This document shows, in pieces, positions 15,739-21,695 of a stretch of 21,695 nt of DNA (within the stretch, counting starts at the first letter, position 1; every line of letters begins with the position of its first letter). The translations under genes and the position numbers were made by a program. The notes below the pieces were generated by a model, which made no database searches, was not told the DNA's origin, and saw nothing but the letters and a program-made list of their open reading frames with translations. The stretch is taken from the IMG/VR virus record IMGVR_UViG_3300009032_000047, positions 1 to 21,695 of that record. One strand, 5' to 3'. Origin of the DNA: a virus.

Positions 15739-17198
15739 ACAATCCAGAGGTTCCTCCAATCAACGCTCCAGCAGCTGCTCCTGCTCCAACCGTTCCTGCA
15801 ACCCCGGCGGTTGATCCAGCACCGGCTACACCCGAACCACCATACATCGCGAAGCTATTCGATGACGTAATGGGGGTGAAGACCGATCCGAAGAAGGTTG
15901 AACCACCTAAGGGGCAAGATCTCAAGGATGTGGTCGATCCTGCCGCCAAGGCTGCTGACCTCACACCAGATCCGGCCAAGCCAGCTGATCCCGAGGTGAA
16001 GGCGGATCCGAAGCCAGTCCAGCCAAAGAGGACAAGGGTCGGTCCAAAGCCACGGACAGATTCAGAGATCGTCGCTGTAGCCGCCGCCGCTGCGGCAAAG
16101 GCTGTCAAGGAATCCAAACCCGAACCGCCACCACCGGTGCCGGTAGCTGCTCCAAGTGAACCGGATATCCCGGAGATGTTTGCTCGGAAGGCGGAAGTGT
16201 TTCGTGCGTTGGCCGATGTCGATCCAGAGAAGTACGGTAGCGGTCGGATCCAAAAGATCCTGAAGAAGTCGGCCAGCGACATCCAAGCCTACGCTCAAGC
16301 GTATTCCAGAGAGAACGGTGGCAAGCGATTCAACCCGAGTGACCCGGAGCATTCCGAGGCAATCGAGGAGCTGTCTCCGAACATCGATGAGGAGGACATG
16401 GTGGCTGCCCGAGTTTCCGTTCAGACGGCCAAAGCGGTCGAGGCCCAGATGAAGCCGATCCGGGAGCAGATGGATTCCAGGAAGAAGCAGGAGGAGCTTG
16501 CCCAGATCGTTGAGGAAACATCCAAGGTTGCCAGATCTTCAGCTGTCCGGGTATCTGAGACTGTCATTTCCGGGCTGGATCCTGAGATTGCGTCCGCGAT
16601 CATGGATGAGGGGAAGTTCAATGACTTCAAGAAATCCAACCCCGGCCAAGCGAAGATCATCACCGATGCATCTGAAAGGTACTTGCCGCTCGTTTACAAG
16701 GCAGTTCAGATGATGTCTCCTGGCGGCGAGAAAACAATCAATGCGGCCAATGACCCGCTTCGGGATGCTGTGTTCAGCAATCTGTTGCCGGCCGTGGACA
16801 AGTACGCGATGTCTGGACCAAACGAAGGTATTGACGATAAAGGTCGGGCCTACCTTCCGCTGTCAGAGTTTGCCGAACTGTCTGCTTCCGAGGCTAAGAA
16901 TCATTGGACACTTAACATTGGATTGGTGGAGTTATATGCGGCTGAAGCAATTAAACATGAGATTGCTGCTGCAAACGCGGCCCTTGAAAAGCAGATCGCG
17001 GATATGGGTTATGTCAAGAAGGGTTCAGTAAGCGCACCAAAGACACCTCCAAAAGAGGACAAACCGCAAACTATTGCCACAAAATCAGCATCTCCGTCAA
17101 TTTCCAGTGGTGGCCCAACTATCGTTTCTGGAACGCCAGCGATTTCTAGCAAGAATGTTTACGACAAAATGTTTCAAGGAGCAATGGGTGGAGCATAG
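15735..17198 (+). CDS. Pro/Ala-rich scaffold-like head protein
   Basis: A 487-residue protein with a long disordered N-terminus, residues 1-150, made of Ala-Pro repeats, Asp-Pro and Lys-Pro runs. A helical, charged core (about 150-300) has segments such as KPIREQMDSRKKQEEL that could form coiled coil. An ordered helical region runs 300-420. The C-terminus is a Ser/Gly/Pro linker ending in a short helix, YDKMFQGAMGG, which could be the capsid-binding end. Size, composition and place directly before the capsid gene fit an internal scaffold, which would shape the prohead and leave or be digested. No protease motif is evident, so a protease fusion is unlikely. The low-complexity N-terminus is translated in frame throughout. 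Confidence 0.7.
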   Translation: MNNPEVPPINAPAAAPAPTVPATPAVDPAPATPEPPYIAKLFDDVMGVKTDPKKVEPPKGQDLKDVVDPAAKAADLTPDPAKPADPEVKADPKPVQPKRTRVGPKPRTDSEIVAVAAAAAAKAVKESKPEPPPPVPVAAPSEPDIPEMFARKAEVFRALADVDPEKYGSGRIQKILKKSASDIQAYAQAYSRENGGKRFNPSDPEHSEAIEELSPNIDEEDMVAARVSVQTAKAVEAQMKPIREQMDSRKKQEELAQIVEETSKVARSSAVRVSETVISGLDPEIASAIMDEGKFNDFKKSNPGQAKIITDASERYLPLVYKAVQMMSPGGEKTINAANDPLRDAVFSNLLPAVDKYAMSGPNEGIDDKGRAYLPLSEFAELSASEAKNHWTLNIGLVELYAAEAIKHEIAAANAALEKQIADMGYVKKGSVSAPKTPPKEDKPQTIATKSASPSISSGGPTIVSGTPAISSKNVYDKMFQGAMGGA

Positions 17199-17220
17199 TT
17201 ATTCCAGATAGAGATAACTA
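17196..17220. repeat. Short AT-rich inverted repeat in the capsid gene leader
   Basis: TAGTTAT (17196-17202) and ATAACTA (17214-17220) are exact reverse complements with an 11-nt spacer, straddling the scaffold stop and ending 13 nt before the capsid ATG. It could be a weak hairpin in the mRNA or a binding site. It includes TTCCAGATA, also found upstream of the gene at 19453. Confidence 0.35.
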
Positions 17221-17233
17221 CAAGCTTCACAAT

Positions 17234-18991
17234 ATGGCAACGGCAGATCTATTTCAGAAGTGTGTTCCGGCGGTAGCGCTGGGTCGTCAAAACTGCGGGG
17301 CGTTCACGGAATTCGACATCAGTCCAACTGGTGCCGGTGAGCTGGACGACATCTACAATGACGCGGAAGGCAAGTTCCGGGTCCTAGGTGGAATCATCCA
17401 GGCTGATCTGGAAGGCAACATGTGCCAGATCCGCCAGAATTCGCTCGCTACACTCATTGAAGCAACCTCGCGTCCGATGGATACGAGGAAGCTGAACTTC
17501 GACAATCTCCCTAACTCAAACAAGGAGATTCGTCCGTTCGTGATGATTGGTAGGAATGGCCCGATCAACAACAACTATTGGGACATTTCCGCCGGAGCTC
17601 CGTCGGCAGCTTTTACCCCTCCCGCGCTTCCTGTCCCCGCCGCCGCCCCTGATCCGGCTTTGGGTAACTACACCTACAGTTTCCGGGCGGCTTCACAAAC
17701 CGGAATTCCTCCGTCCATTGATTGGTTCCCGCCCCGTTCTGTGGTGATGATCACCAGCCAGACGGGTGGCGGTTCCACTACCCGTACCAACTGGAAAGTG
17801 ATCCAAGCGGTCGCTTCCTCGACGTACGTTACGGTTTACGCTGTCAGCCAGAACGCGAATGCGGCCTTGGTTGCCAACCGGACCGCCTACCCTGCTTCTG
17901 GCGTCGGCATTCGTAGCACCCCTAACGTGGACAGCTACGAAGCGTATTGCAATCAGATCCCGTCCTTGAACACTAGGCAAATGTACCCGGCGTTCTTTGG
18001 TGAGACGCGGGTCACGTGGTGCATGGATGATCAGGTTGAGAAGTATTACTCGGCGCTCAGGGCCGGTAATCCGTTCTTCAAGGAGTTCGGAGAAGTCGAT
18101 TCCGTCATGCGGAACAAGCAGGTCTTCGAAGACTTCAAAAACCGTGAGGTCCATTCCTTCTTCTTTGAGAAAGCTCTCCCGAACCAGGACATCAACAACT
18201 GGGGTCTGTTGGAACCGATCACGTCCATTGATGGATCGTTGGTCACCAACTACCTGAACTTCCCCGGCATCTTCGGTAGGAACATGGGTCGTCGTGCGAA
18301 TCCTGTTGGTATTTACGAACAGCTGGCTTCTTGCGGGTCTGTCATTGATCTCCAAGGTATTGTGCTCAACCTACCTGAGTTGTTTGAGCGGTTCTACCTT
18401 ATGAACCGTGTTCGTAAGGACAACGGGAATACTTCCAACGTCATCGAGGTTGTCACGGATAGTGCATACGCCATCAAGCTCCGTCAGGGGCTGTTGCGGT
18501 ACAAGAAGAACCGGTTCGAAGGATTGCTCCAGGTCAACGAGCCGATCAACAGTCTTCAGTCCGTCAAGACGAAGCTTGGCTTCAACTTCGTGGACATCGA
18601 GCTTGACCGTCCCGCTGGAGTCATTCTCCGCATTGTCACTTCTGAAGCCTTGGACGATTGGCTGGACGCCCACAAGCGTGCGGCTGGTGGCATCAGTAAC
18701 AGCGGCCGTCTCCTGCTCGCTCTTGACCTTGGCAACTCGATCTACAAGTCCGTAATCGAATCGGCCACGGTGATGCACAAGTCGGCCAACATCGATCAGA
18801 TGGCCGCCATCAATGGATCTGCTTTCTGTGCGGTTAAGCTCCCGGAACGGTCCATGAAGATCATGACTACCAAACGCGCTTACGTTGTGGATTGCCCGTT
18901 GGCTTCCCTCTGGATTGAGGGTATCGCCGACCTTGTGCCGGAACATTGCGGCGCTTCTGGTAATGCGTTGGATCTCGGTGGAGCTGTCTAA
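17234..18991 (+). CDS. Putative major capsid protein
   Basis: A 585-residue protein after the scaffold-like gene and before surface-type Ig proteins, the usual place and approximate size for a major capsid subunit of a large-coat phage. I did not identify a conserved motif by sequence, so the call is positional plus composition: few Lys clusters, no signal peptide, an alternating alpha/beta body, and a regular C-terminus with strands such as FCAVKLPERSMKIMTTKRAYVVD. Residues 119-232 hold an Ala/Pro linker followed by a Ser/Thr/Val-rich beta stretch that could be an inserted surface domain. It lies after a 35-bp gap with an inverted repeat. The start lacks a Shine-Dalgarno sequence. A tail or other head protein cannot be fully excluded. 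Confidence 0.66.
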   Translation: MATADLFQKCVPAVALGRQNCGAFTEFDISPTGAGELDDIYNDAEGKFRVLGGIIQADLEGNMCQIRQNSLATLIEATSRPMDTRKLNFDNLPNSNKEIRPFVMIGRNGPINNNYWDISAGAPSAAFTPPALPVPAAAPDPALGNYTYSFRAASQTGIPPSIDWFPPRSVVMITSQTGGGSTTRTNWKVIQAVASSTYVTVYAVSQNANAALVANRTAYPASGVGIRSTPNVDSYEAYCNQIPSLNTRQMYPAFFGETRVTWCMDDQVEKYYSALRAGNPFFKEFGEVDSVMRNKQVFEDFKNREVHSFFFEKALPNQDINNWGLLEPITSIDGSLVTNYLNFPGIFGRNMGRRANPVGIYEQLASCGSVIDLQGIVLNLPELFERFYLMNRVRKDNGNTSNVIEVVTDSAYAIKLRQGLLRYKKNRFEGLLQVNEPINSLQSVKTKLGFNFVDIELDRPAGVILRIVTSEALDDWLDAHKRAAGGISNSGRLLLALDLGNSIYKSVIESATVMHKSANIDQMAAINGSAFCAVKLPERSMKIMTTKRAYVVDCPLASLWIEGIADLVPEHCGASGNALDLGGAV

Positions 18992-18996
18992 TAGCC

Positions 18997-19344
18997 ATGG
19001 CTGATTCATTCATTCCGGGTCCGGGTCTGCCGGCATGTACTCCGCCATTGTCGGCGGCCCTCCCGGTTTGTTCGCCCCCTCGCATCTATGTGACCGGTCC
19101 GCCTCCACACTCCATCATTCGCGGTCAGACCGGGGTGCCTTATGTGTACCAGTTCATCGATGCTGGTGGGGCGCCCATTGCGTCTTGGACGTTTTCGGGT
19201 TTGCCTGGATGGTTGACCGAGGTTGCGGATGGTCGTTTGGCAGGAACCCCTGTAGCGGCTGCTCCGGTGGTTACGTTTGACGTCACAGCGACCACTTCCT
19301 GCGGGTCGACTCAAACGATCACTGCTTCAATTGTGGTCTATTAA
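18997..19344 (+). CDS. Small Ig-like (He_PIG-type) putative capsid decoration protein
   Basis: A 115-residue protein placed 5 bp after the capsid stop. A Pro-rich N-terminal tail of about 30 residues has Cys14 and Cys25. The rest is one immunoglobulin-like unit of the putative-Ig (He_PIG) kind: GQTGVPYVYQF, then WTFSGLPGWL, then DGRLAGTPV, then VTFDVTATTS and the last strand TITASIVVY. He_PIG domains occur in bacterial surface proteins, and Ig-like units decorate many phage heads and tails, so a decoration or fibre role is likely but inferred. The start MADSFIPGP is shared in pattern with the next protein. A hairpin terminator follows its stop at about 10 bp. Confidence 0.78.
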   Translation: MADSFIPGPGLPACTPPLSAALPVCSPPRIYVTGPPPHSIIRGQTGVPYVYQFIDAGGAPIASWTFSGLPGWLTEVADGRLAGTPVAAAPVVTFDVTATTSCGSTQTITASIVVY

Positions 19345-19354
19345 CTTGGATAAC

Positions 19355-19401
19355 GGGGCCAGGGCCATTGTGTTCTGGCCCCAATCCAAACTTTTCTTTT
19401 T
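19355..19401 (+). terminator. Hairpin terminator after the small Ig-like gene
   Basis: GGGGCCAG (19355-19362) pairs with CTGGCCCC (19375-19382) over a 12-nt loop, starting 10 nt after the stop at 19344. A T-rich run, CTTTTCTTTTTC, follows at 19391-19402. The gap of about 8 nt before the T-run is longer than in a textbook intrinsic terminator, but the stem is strong and intergenic. It would end the long head-gene transcript. Confidence 0.68.
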
Positions 19402-19452
19402 CAGTTGTTAGGTAGTGTAAGATTTGTAATTTCCAGATAAACCACCTAGAGT
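19402..19452 (+). other. Leader of the second Ig-like gene, promoter not resolved
   Basis: This gap follows the terminator and precedes the ATG at 19453. If the hairpin upstream works, the gene needs a promoter here. I see TTGTTA at 19405-19410 as a possible -35 and TGTAAT at 19425-19430 as a possible -10, but the spacing is only 14 nt, so this is not a convincing sigma-70 site. TTCCAGATA at 19431-19439 recurs in the capsid gene leader. Confidence 0.3.
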
Positions 19453-20451
19453 ATGGCTGACAATTTTCTACCGTTACCCGCCAGCTTGGCTATGGGTTGC
19501 ACGTTTACTTCTCAGACAAACGTCTGTGTAGACAGCACTTGTGTTCCTGCTGCCCCTACCATTTCAACTACGACGATCACCTCGGGTCAACGTTGTAATT
19601 TGTACGGCTTTAACGTGGTTGGATCCGGTGGTGGAACTTGGTCGGCGACCGGGTTGCCTGCCGGATTGACCATCAACTCTGTCAACGGATTGATCAGTGG
19701 TCGGCCGACTGCTGCTGCCGCGACCTATTCGGTTACGGTTACTCTATCGAACGGCACGCTTCCGGACGCTACTGCTGTACTGAGTCTGGTGATCTCGGCC
19801 TCTGTTGGTCCGACGGTTGTCAGTCCTCTTACTACGCTTCCGACAGCTGTCGATGGCACTCCTTACTCTCCGGTCTTGGTCTCTTGGATTAATCATCTGG
19901 CGGATGGAACCATGACTGGTTTGCCAGCCGGGTTGATTTTCACTACCAACAGTGGCGGTGGTGATGGTGTAATTTCTGGAACTCCTACCGTCAACGGATC
20001 GTTTACACCGGCGATCACTTTGGTGGACCGGAATGGGTGCGCTCAGGACGGGACTGCTAGCTGGACAATGAGTGTCAGTTCGTCCGCTGGTGTTCGGACA
20101 CACTATCGTGGCAACTGGGCTGGAGTTGTTCCAGGGTCCTTCGTTGCCGGTGATTTTATCACGCCTTCTGCCACGTTCGAGGCTGGCTCGTTCGCATTCG
20201 CTGTTCTTGGCACCAGGAACGGAACCTACGTCTTCCCGCCCCAAGTTGGCGTGGTGGACATTTACCAGGTCTTCTGGTTTGCTGATTCTCTACTCACTGG
20301 ATCCCCGTCATACACGCAGTCCGGGTTCCCAGTTGTTCTAAACCCTGGCGTCAACACGCCGTACCAGTCGCTCACGATTGGCGGTATCGCTGGCAAGGTT
20401 TACGTCACGGCAAACACCAACAATGGTGGGTTCACAATGACGGCTACTTAA
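19453..20451 (+). CDS. Two-domain Ig-like (He_PIG-type) putative virion surface protein
   Basis: A 332-residue protein. After an N-terminal tail with Cys16, Cys25 and Cys30 come two He_PIG-type units: one around 52-115 with the hallmark SATGLPAGLTINSVNGLISG, and one around 125-210 with GLPAGL, then GVISGTPTVNGSFTPAITL. The C-terminal 120 residues are a different Ser/Thr/Phe-rich beta domain (GSFVAGDFITPSATFEAG). The N-terminal MADNFLPLP matches the start of the neighbouring small Ig protein, suggesting a common docking tail. It likely decorates the capsid or forms a fibre, but host surface binding is equally possible. The gene lies between two hairpins (19355 and 20474), so it may be a separately transcribed cassette. 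Confidence 0.8.
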   Translation: MADNFLPLPASLAMGCTFTSQTNVCVDSTCVPAAPTISTTTITSGQRCNLYGFNVVGSGGGTWSATGLPAGLTINSVNGLISGRPTAAAATYSVTVTLSNGTLPDATAVLSLVISASVGPTVVSPLTTLPTAVDGTPYSPVLVSWINHLADGTMTGLPAGLIFTTNSGGGDGVISGTPTVNGSFTPAITLVDRNGCAQDGTASWTMSVSSSAGVRTHYRGNWAGVVPGSFVAGDFITPSATFEAGSFAFAVLGTRNGTYVFPPQVGVVDIYQVFWFADSLLTGSPSYTQSGFPVVLNPGVNTPYQSLTIGGIAGKVYVTANTNNGGFTMTAT

Positions 20452-20473
20452 AGGAAAATCGTTCGGATTATAC

Positions 20474-20503
20474 AAACCTCCATCATCAACCTGATGGAGG
20501 TTT
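20474..20503 (+). terminator. Strong hairpin after the two-domain Ig-like gene
   Basis: A perfect 12-bp stem: AAACCTCCATCA (20474-20485) and TGATGGAGGTTT (20492-20503) with the 6-nt loop TCAACC, in the gap after the stop at 20451. The stem ends in TTT and then ATTGGTTT, so a short U-rich tail exists. It is near-symmetrical and could act on either strand. It fits an intrinsic terminator closing the Ig gene's transcript. Confidence 0.75.
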
Positions 20504-20547
20504 ATTGGTTTAAATGAAGAAAGTTGTGACATGAATCTGAATCCAGA

Positions 20548-21477
20548 ATGTTACCCCCTCCATCAATAACCAACATCGTTATGTTGTGGGGTGCCGCCAA
20601 CACTCCTGCAGTAGCTGTTTACAACCCAGCGAATGGTATTCCTTTTGTTGTTTCAACGAGCCACGTAGGTGTCGGAAATCTTCTTACTGCAAAAACAACG
20701 AACGGTCAGACTGTTCCTGTTTCACCGATCAGTGTTCCGTACACTGACCAATCGGGGTCTCCAGCAACCAGGTTGGAGTCGCAGTATCCGATGTACACAC
20801 CGGAGTTCAACCAGCCTGAGATTCCTGGTTTTCCTGGTTCTGTCTCTGACATTCGATTTCAGCTTTCGTTGGTTCCGTTTTACAGCAGCAGTTTTATCTT
20901 TAACCCGATACCGGATAATGAGATTCAAAACTGCACAATGTGGGTGTACTTTTTCCAAAGATCAACGTGGTCGTGGGCGGTCTCTGGTGCAAACACAAAC
21001 TCAATTGTATCTCTGGCCTTTCAGGAGGCTGTGCTTGGCGGTGATTCTTCAAGCCCGGTTTGGGCTGTCAACAATACAACCGGTGTTGTTTACTACCTAG
21101 GATCTTTAGCCGCCCTTCATCCGAATGGATACAATGGGCTAATTCATCGCATTTATTTCGACAACGTACCACAACCTACCATGCCAGCAGGATACCCAGC
21201 TTCGTACCCGTACCCAGTCCCGATTCCATCGACTGGTGTAATGCCAAACGGCACCCAAGTCGTGACCGGGCCAGTGAATGGTTCGGCCTACAGTGATCCT
21301 CCTAGGATATGGGCCACGATGGTTGGTGGCGGTTACCAGTGCCGAGCCAATGTGGCTGACAGGAATGGCATCAACGCCAATGCTAGGATCCACGGGATGC
21401 AGGTGTTTGTGATGGACACCCAAATCACCTACCGGCTTAACTCTGACCTCACAACGTGGACGACTCTAGCTATATGA
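20548..21477 (+). CDS. Putative virion surface/tail protein with a Tyr/Pro-rich module
   Basis: A 309-residue protein, mostly beta, with no membrane span. I do not recognise the first 210 residues, which are rich in Ser, Thr, Pro, Phe and Asn as in phage tail or fibre proteins. Residues 219-266, starting SYPYPVPIPSTG and ending MVGGGYQ, recur in the next gene's product. The C-terminal 43 residues contain NVADRNGINANARIHGMQVFVMD. No chaperone or receptor motif is evident. The ATG at 20548 has no Shine-Dalgarno sequence and lies 45 bp after the hairpin; two very short upstream reading frames (20514 and 20531) are probably meaningless. The stop overlaps the next ATG by 4 nt. Confidence 0.72.
   Translation: MLPPPSITNIVMLWGAANTPAVAVYNPANGIPFVVSTSHVGVGNLLTAKTTNGQTVPVSPISVPYTDQSGSPATRLESQYPMYTPEFNQPEIPGFPGSVSDIRFQLSLVPFYSSSFIFNPIPDNEIQNCTMWVYFFQRSTWSWAVSGANTNSIVSLAFQEAVLGGDSSSPVWAVNNTTGVVYYLGSLAALHPNGYNGLIHRIYFDNVPQPTMPAGYPASYPYPVPIPSTGVMPNGTQVVTGPVNGSAYSDPPRIWATMVGGGYQCRANVADRNGINANARIHGMQVFVMDTQITYRLNSDLTTWTTLAI
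21202..21345 (+). repeat. First copy of a Tyr/Pro-Gly module shared with the next gene
   Basis: This coding segment of about 48 residues, from SYPYPVP to GGGYQ, aligns with 21546-21695, with about 28 identical residues by eye. Shared landmarks are SYPYPVP, TGPV, SAY and VGGGY. DNA identity is lower, so this is an old protein-level duplication. Confidence 0.78.
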
Positions 21478-21695
21478 AAATGTTTCACAAATTCCTTTTA
21501 TTGGTTCTCTTCGGGTTTGGTCTGCGTGGGCAGACGGTTCCTGGATCCTACCCGTACCCAGTTCCGTTCCCAGCGAGCGGCGTTCCACCGATTGGTAGCC
21601 AAGTCATTACCGGGCCTGTGACCAGGTCTGCTTACAACGATTCGGGTCCAGCGGTGTGGGATGCTTGGGTTGGAGGTGGGTACCGGTCGGTTAGC
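21474..21695 (+). CDS. 5' end of a CDS with signal peptide and duplicated Tyr/Pro module
   Basis: A partial gene; 74 codons are visible before the window ends. The ATG at 21474 overlaps the previous stop (ATGA). Residues 1-21 read as a secretory signal: Met-Lys-Met, a positive start, then FLLLVLFGFGL as the hydrophobic core, then RGQT as a possible cleavage area. The mature part starts with GSYPYPVPFPASG and runs through the module also found in the previous gene. A signal peptide on a protein in a virion module is odd; it may be exported by the host, for instance as a secreted or lysis-related factor, or the hydrophobic N-terminus may serve virion assembly. It is not known which. Confidence 0.75.
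   Translation, partial: MKMFHKFLLLVLFGFGLRGQTVPGSYPYPVPFPASGVPPIGSQVITGPVTRSAYNDSGPAVWDAWVGGGYRSVS
21546..21695 (+). repeat. Second copy of the Tyr/Pro-Gly module
   Basis: The partner of 21202-21345, again starting SYPYPVP and containing TGPV, SAY and WVGGGYR. It reaches the window edge, so whether the similarity continues further is not visible. Confidence 0.75.

Noticed and set aside
14852-16282. Minus-strand open frames opposite the portal end and scaffold start, Leu/Arg- or Gly/Ser-rich
   Set aside because: They mirror the Gln-Pro and Ala-Pro tracts of the plus-strand genes and are low-complexity shadows.
17693-19009. Two long minus-strand open frames opposite the capsid gene
   Set aside because: Their composition is typical of antisense reading of a codon-biased gene and no domain is seen.
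20514-20569. Two tiny reading frames before the 20548 gene as a leader peptide
   Set aside because: They are 6 and 12 codons long, with no ribosome binding site or attenuator structure that would link them to regulation.

Overview
This window reads as part of a double-stranded DNA tailed-phage genome (virus or prophage). It is almost wholly coding. It has a replication/recombination block, a packaging block and a head-morphogenesis block, and no host housekeeping gene, integrase or insertion sequence is visible. Genes are tightly packed, and eight neighbouring pairs share the 4-nt ATGA or GTGA stop/start overlap. Few starts have a convincing Shine-Dalgarno (SD) sequence; most leaders are A/C-rich. 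That hints at a host lineage where SD pairing is not dominant, for example Bacteroidota, Verrucomicrobiota or Cyanobacteriota, but this is inference only. The He_PIG-type immunoglobulin-like proteins would fit such environmental hosts. No host can be named from the sequence.

Block 1 (1-9874, plus strand) is DNA metabolism. It runs: the 3' end of a gene whose product finishes with an SSB-like acidic tip; a Rad50/SbcC-like ATPase with a CxxC hook motif; a UvrD-type SF1 helicase; a small protein; a DnaC-like loader with an N-terminal cysteine cluster; DnaB; a small unknown; a KhpA-like KH protein that appears to be a tandem duplication; a stand-alone SWIM zinc finger; an HNH protein; a RuvC-like resolvase; and an SNF2 translocase. 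Together these suggest helicase-loader-driven replication combined with recombination and fork repair.

Block 2 (9935-12615, minus strand) is an inverted two-gene unit: the large terminase and a tryptophan-rich protein of unknown function, translationally coupled. It converges with the replication genes and diverges from the head genes, with only about 30 bp to the next start.

Block 3 (12645-18991, plus strand) is head assembly: a small acidic protein, portal, a small coupled protein, a Pro/Ala-rich scaffold-like protein and the major capsid protein.

Block 4 (18997-21695, plus strand) carries probable surface proteins: a small Ig-like protein directly behind the capsid gene; a second Ig-like protein flanked by hairpins as its own cassette; a 309-residue protein; and the start of another gene with a signal peptide. 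The last two share a duplicated Tyr/Pro-rich module.

No tRNA, CRISPR array, integrase or transposon was seen. All intergenic gaps are shorter than 300 bases.
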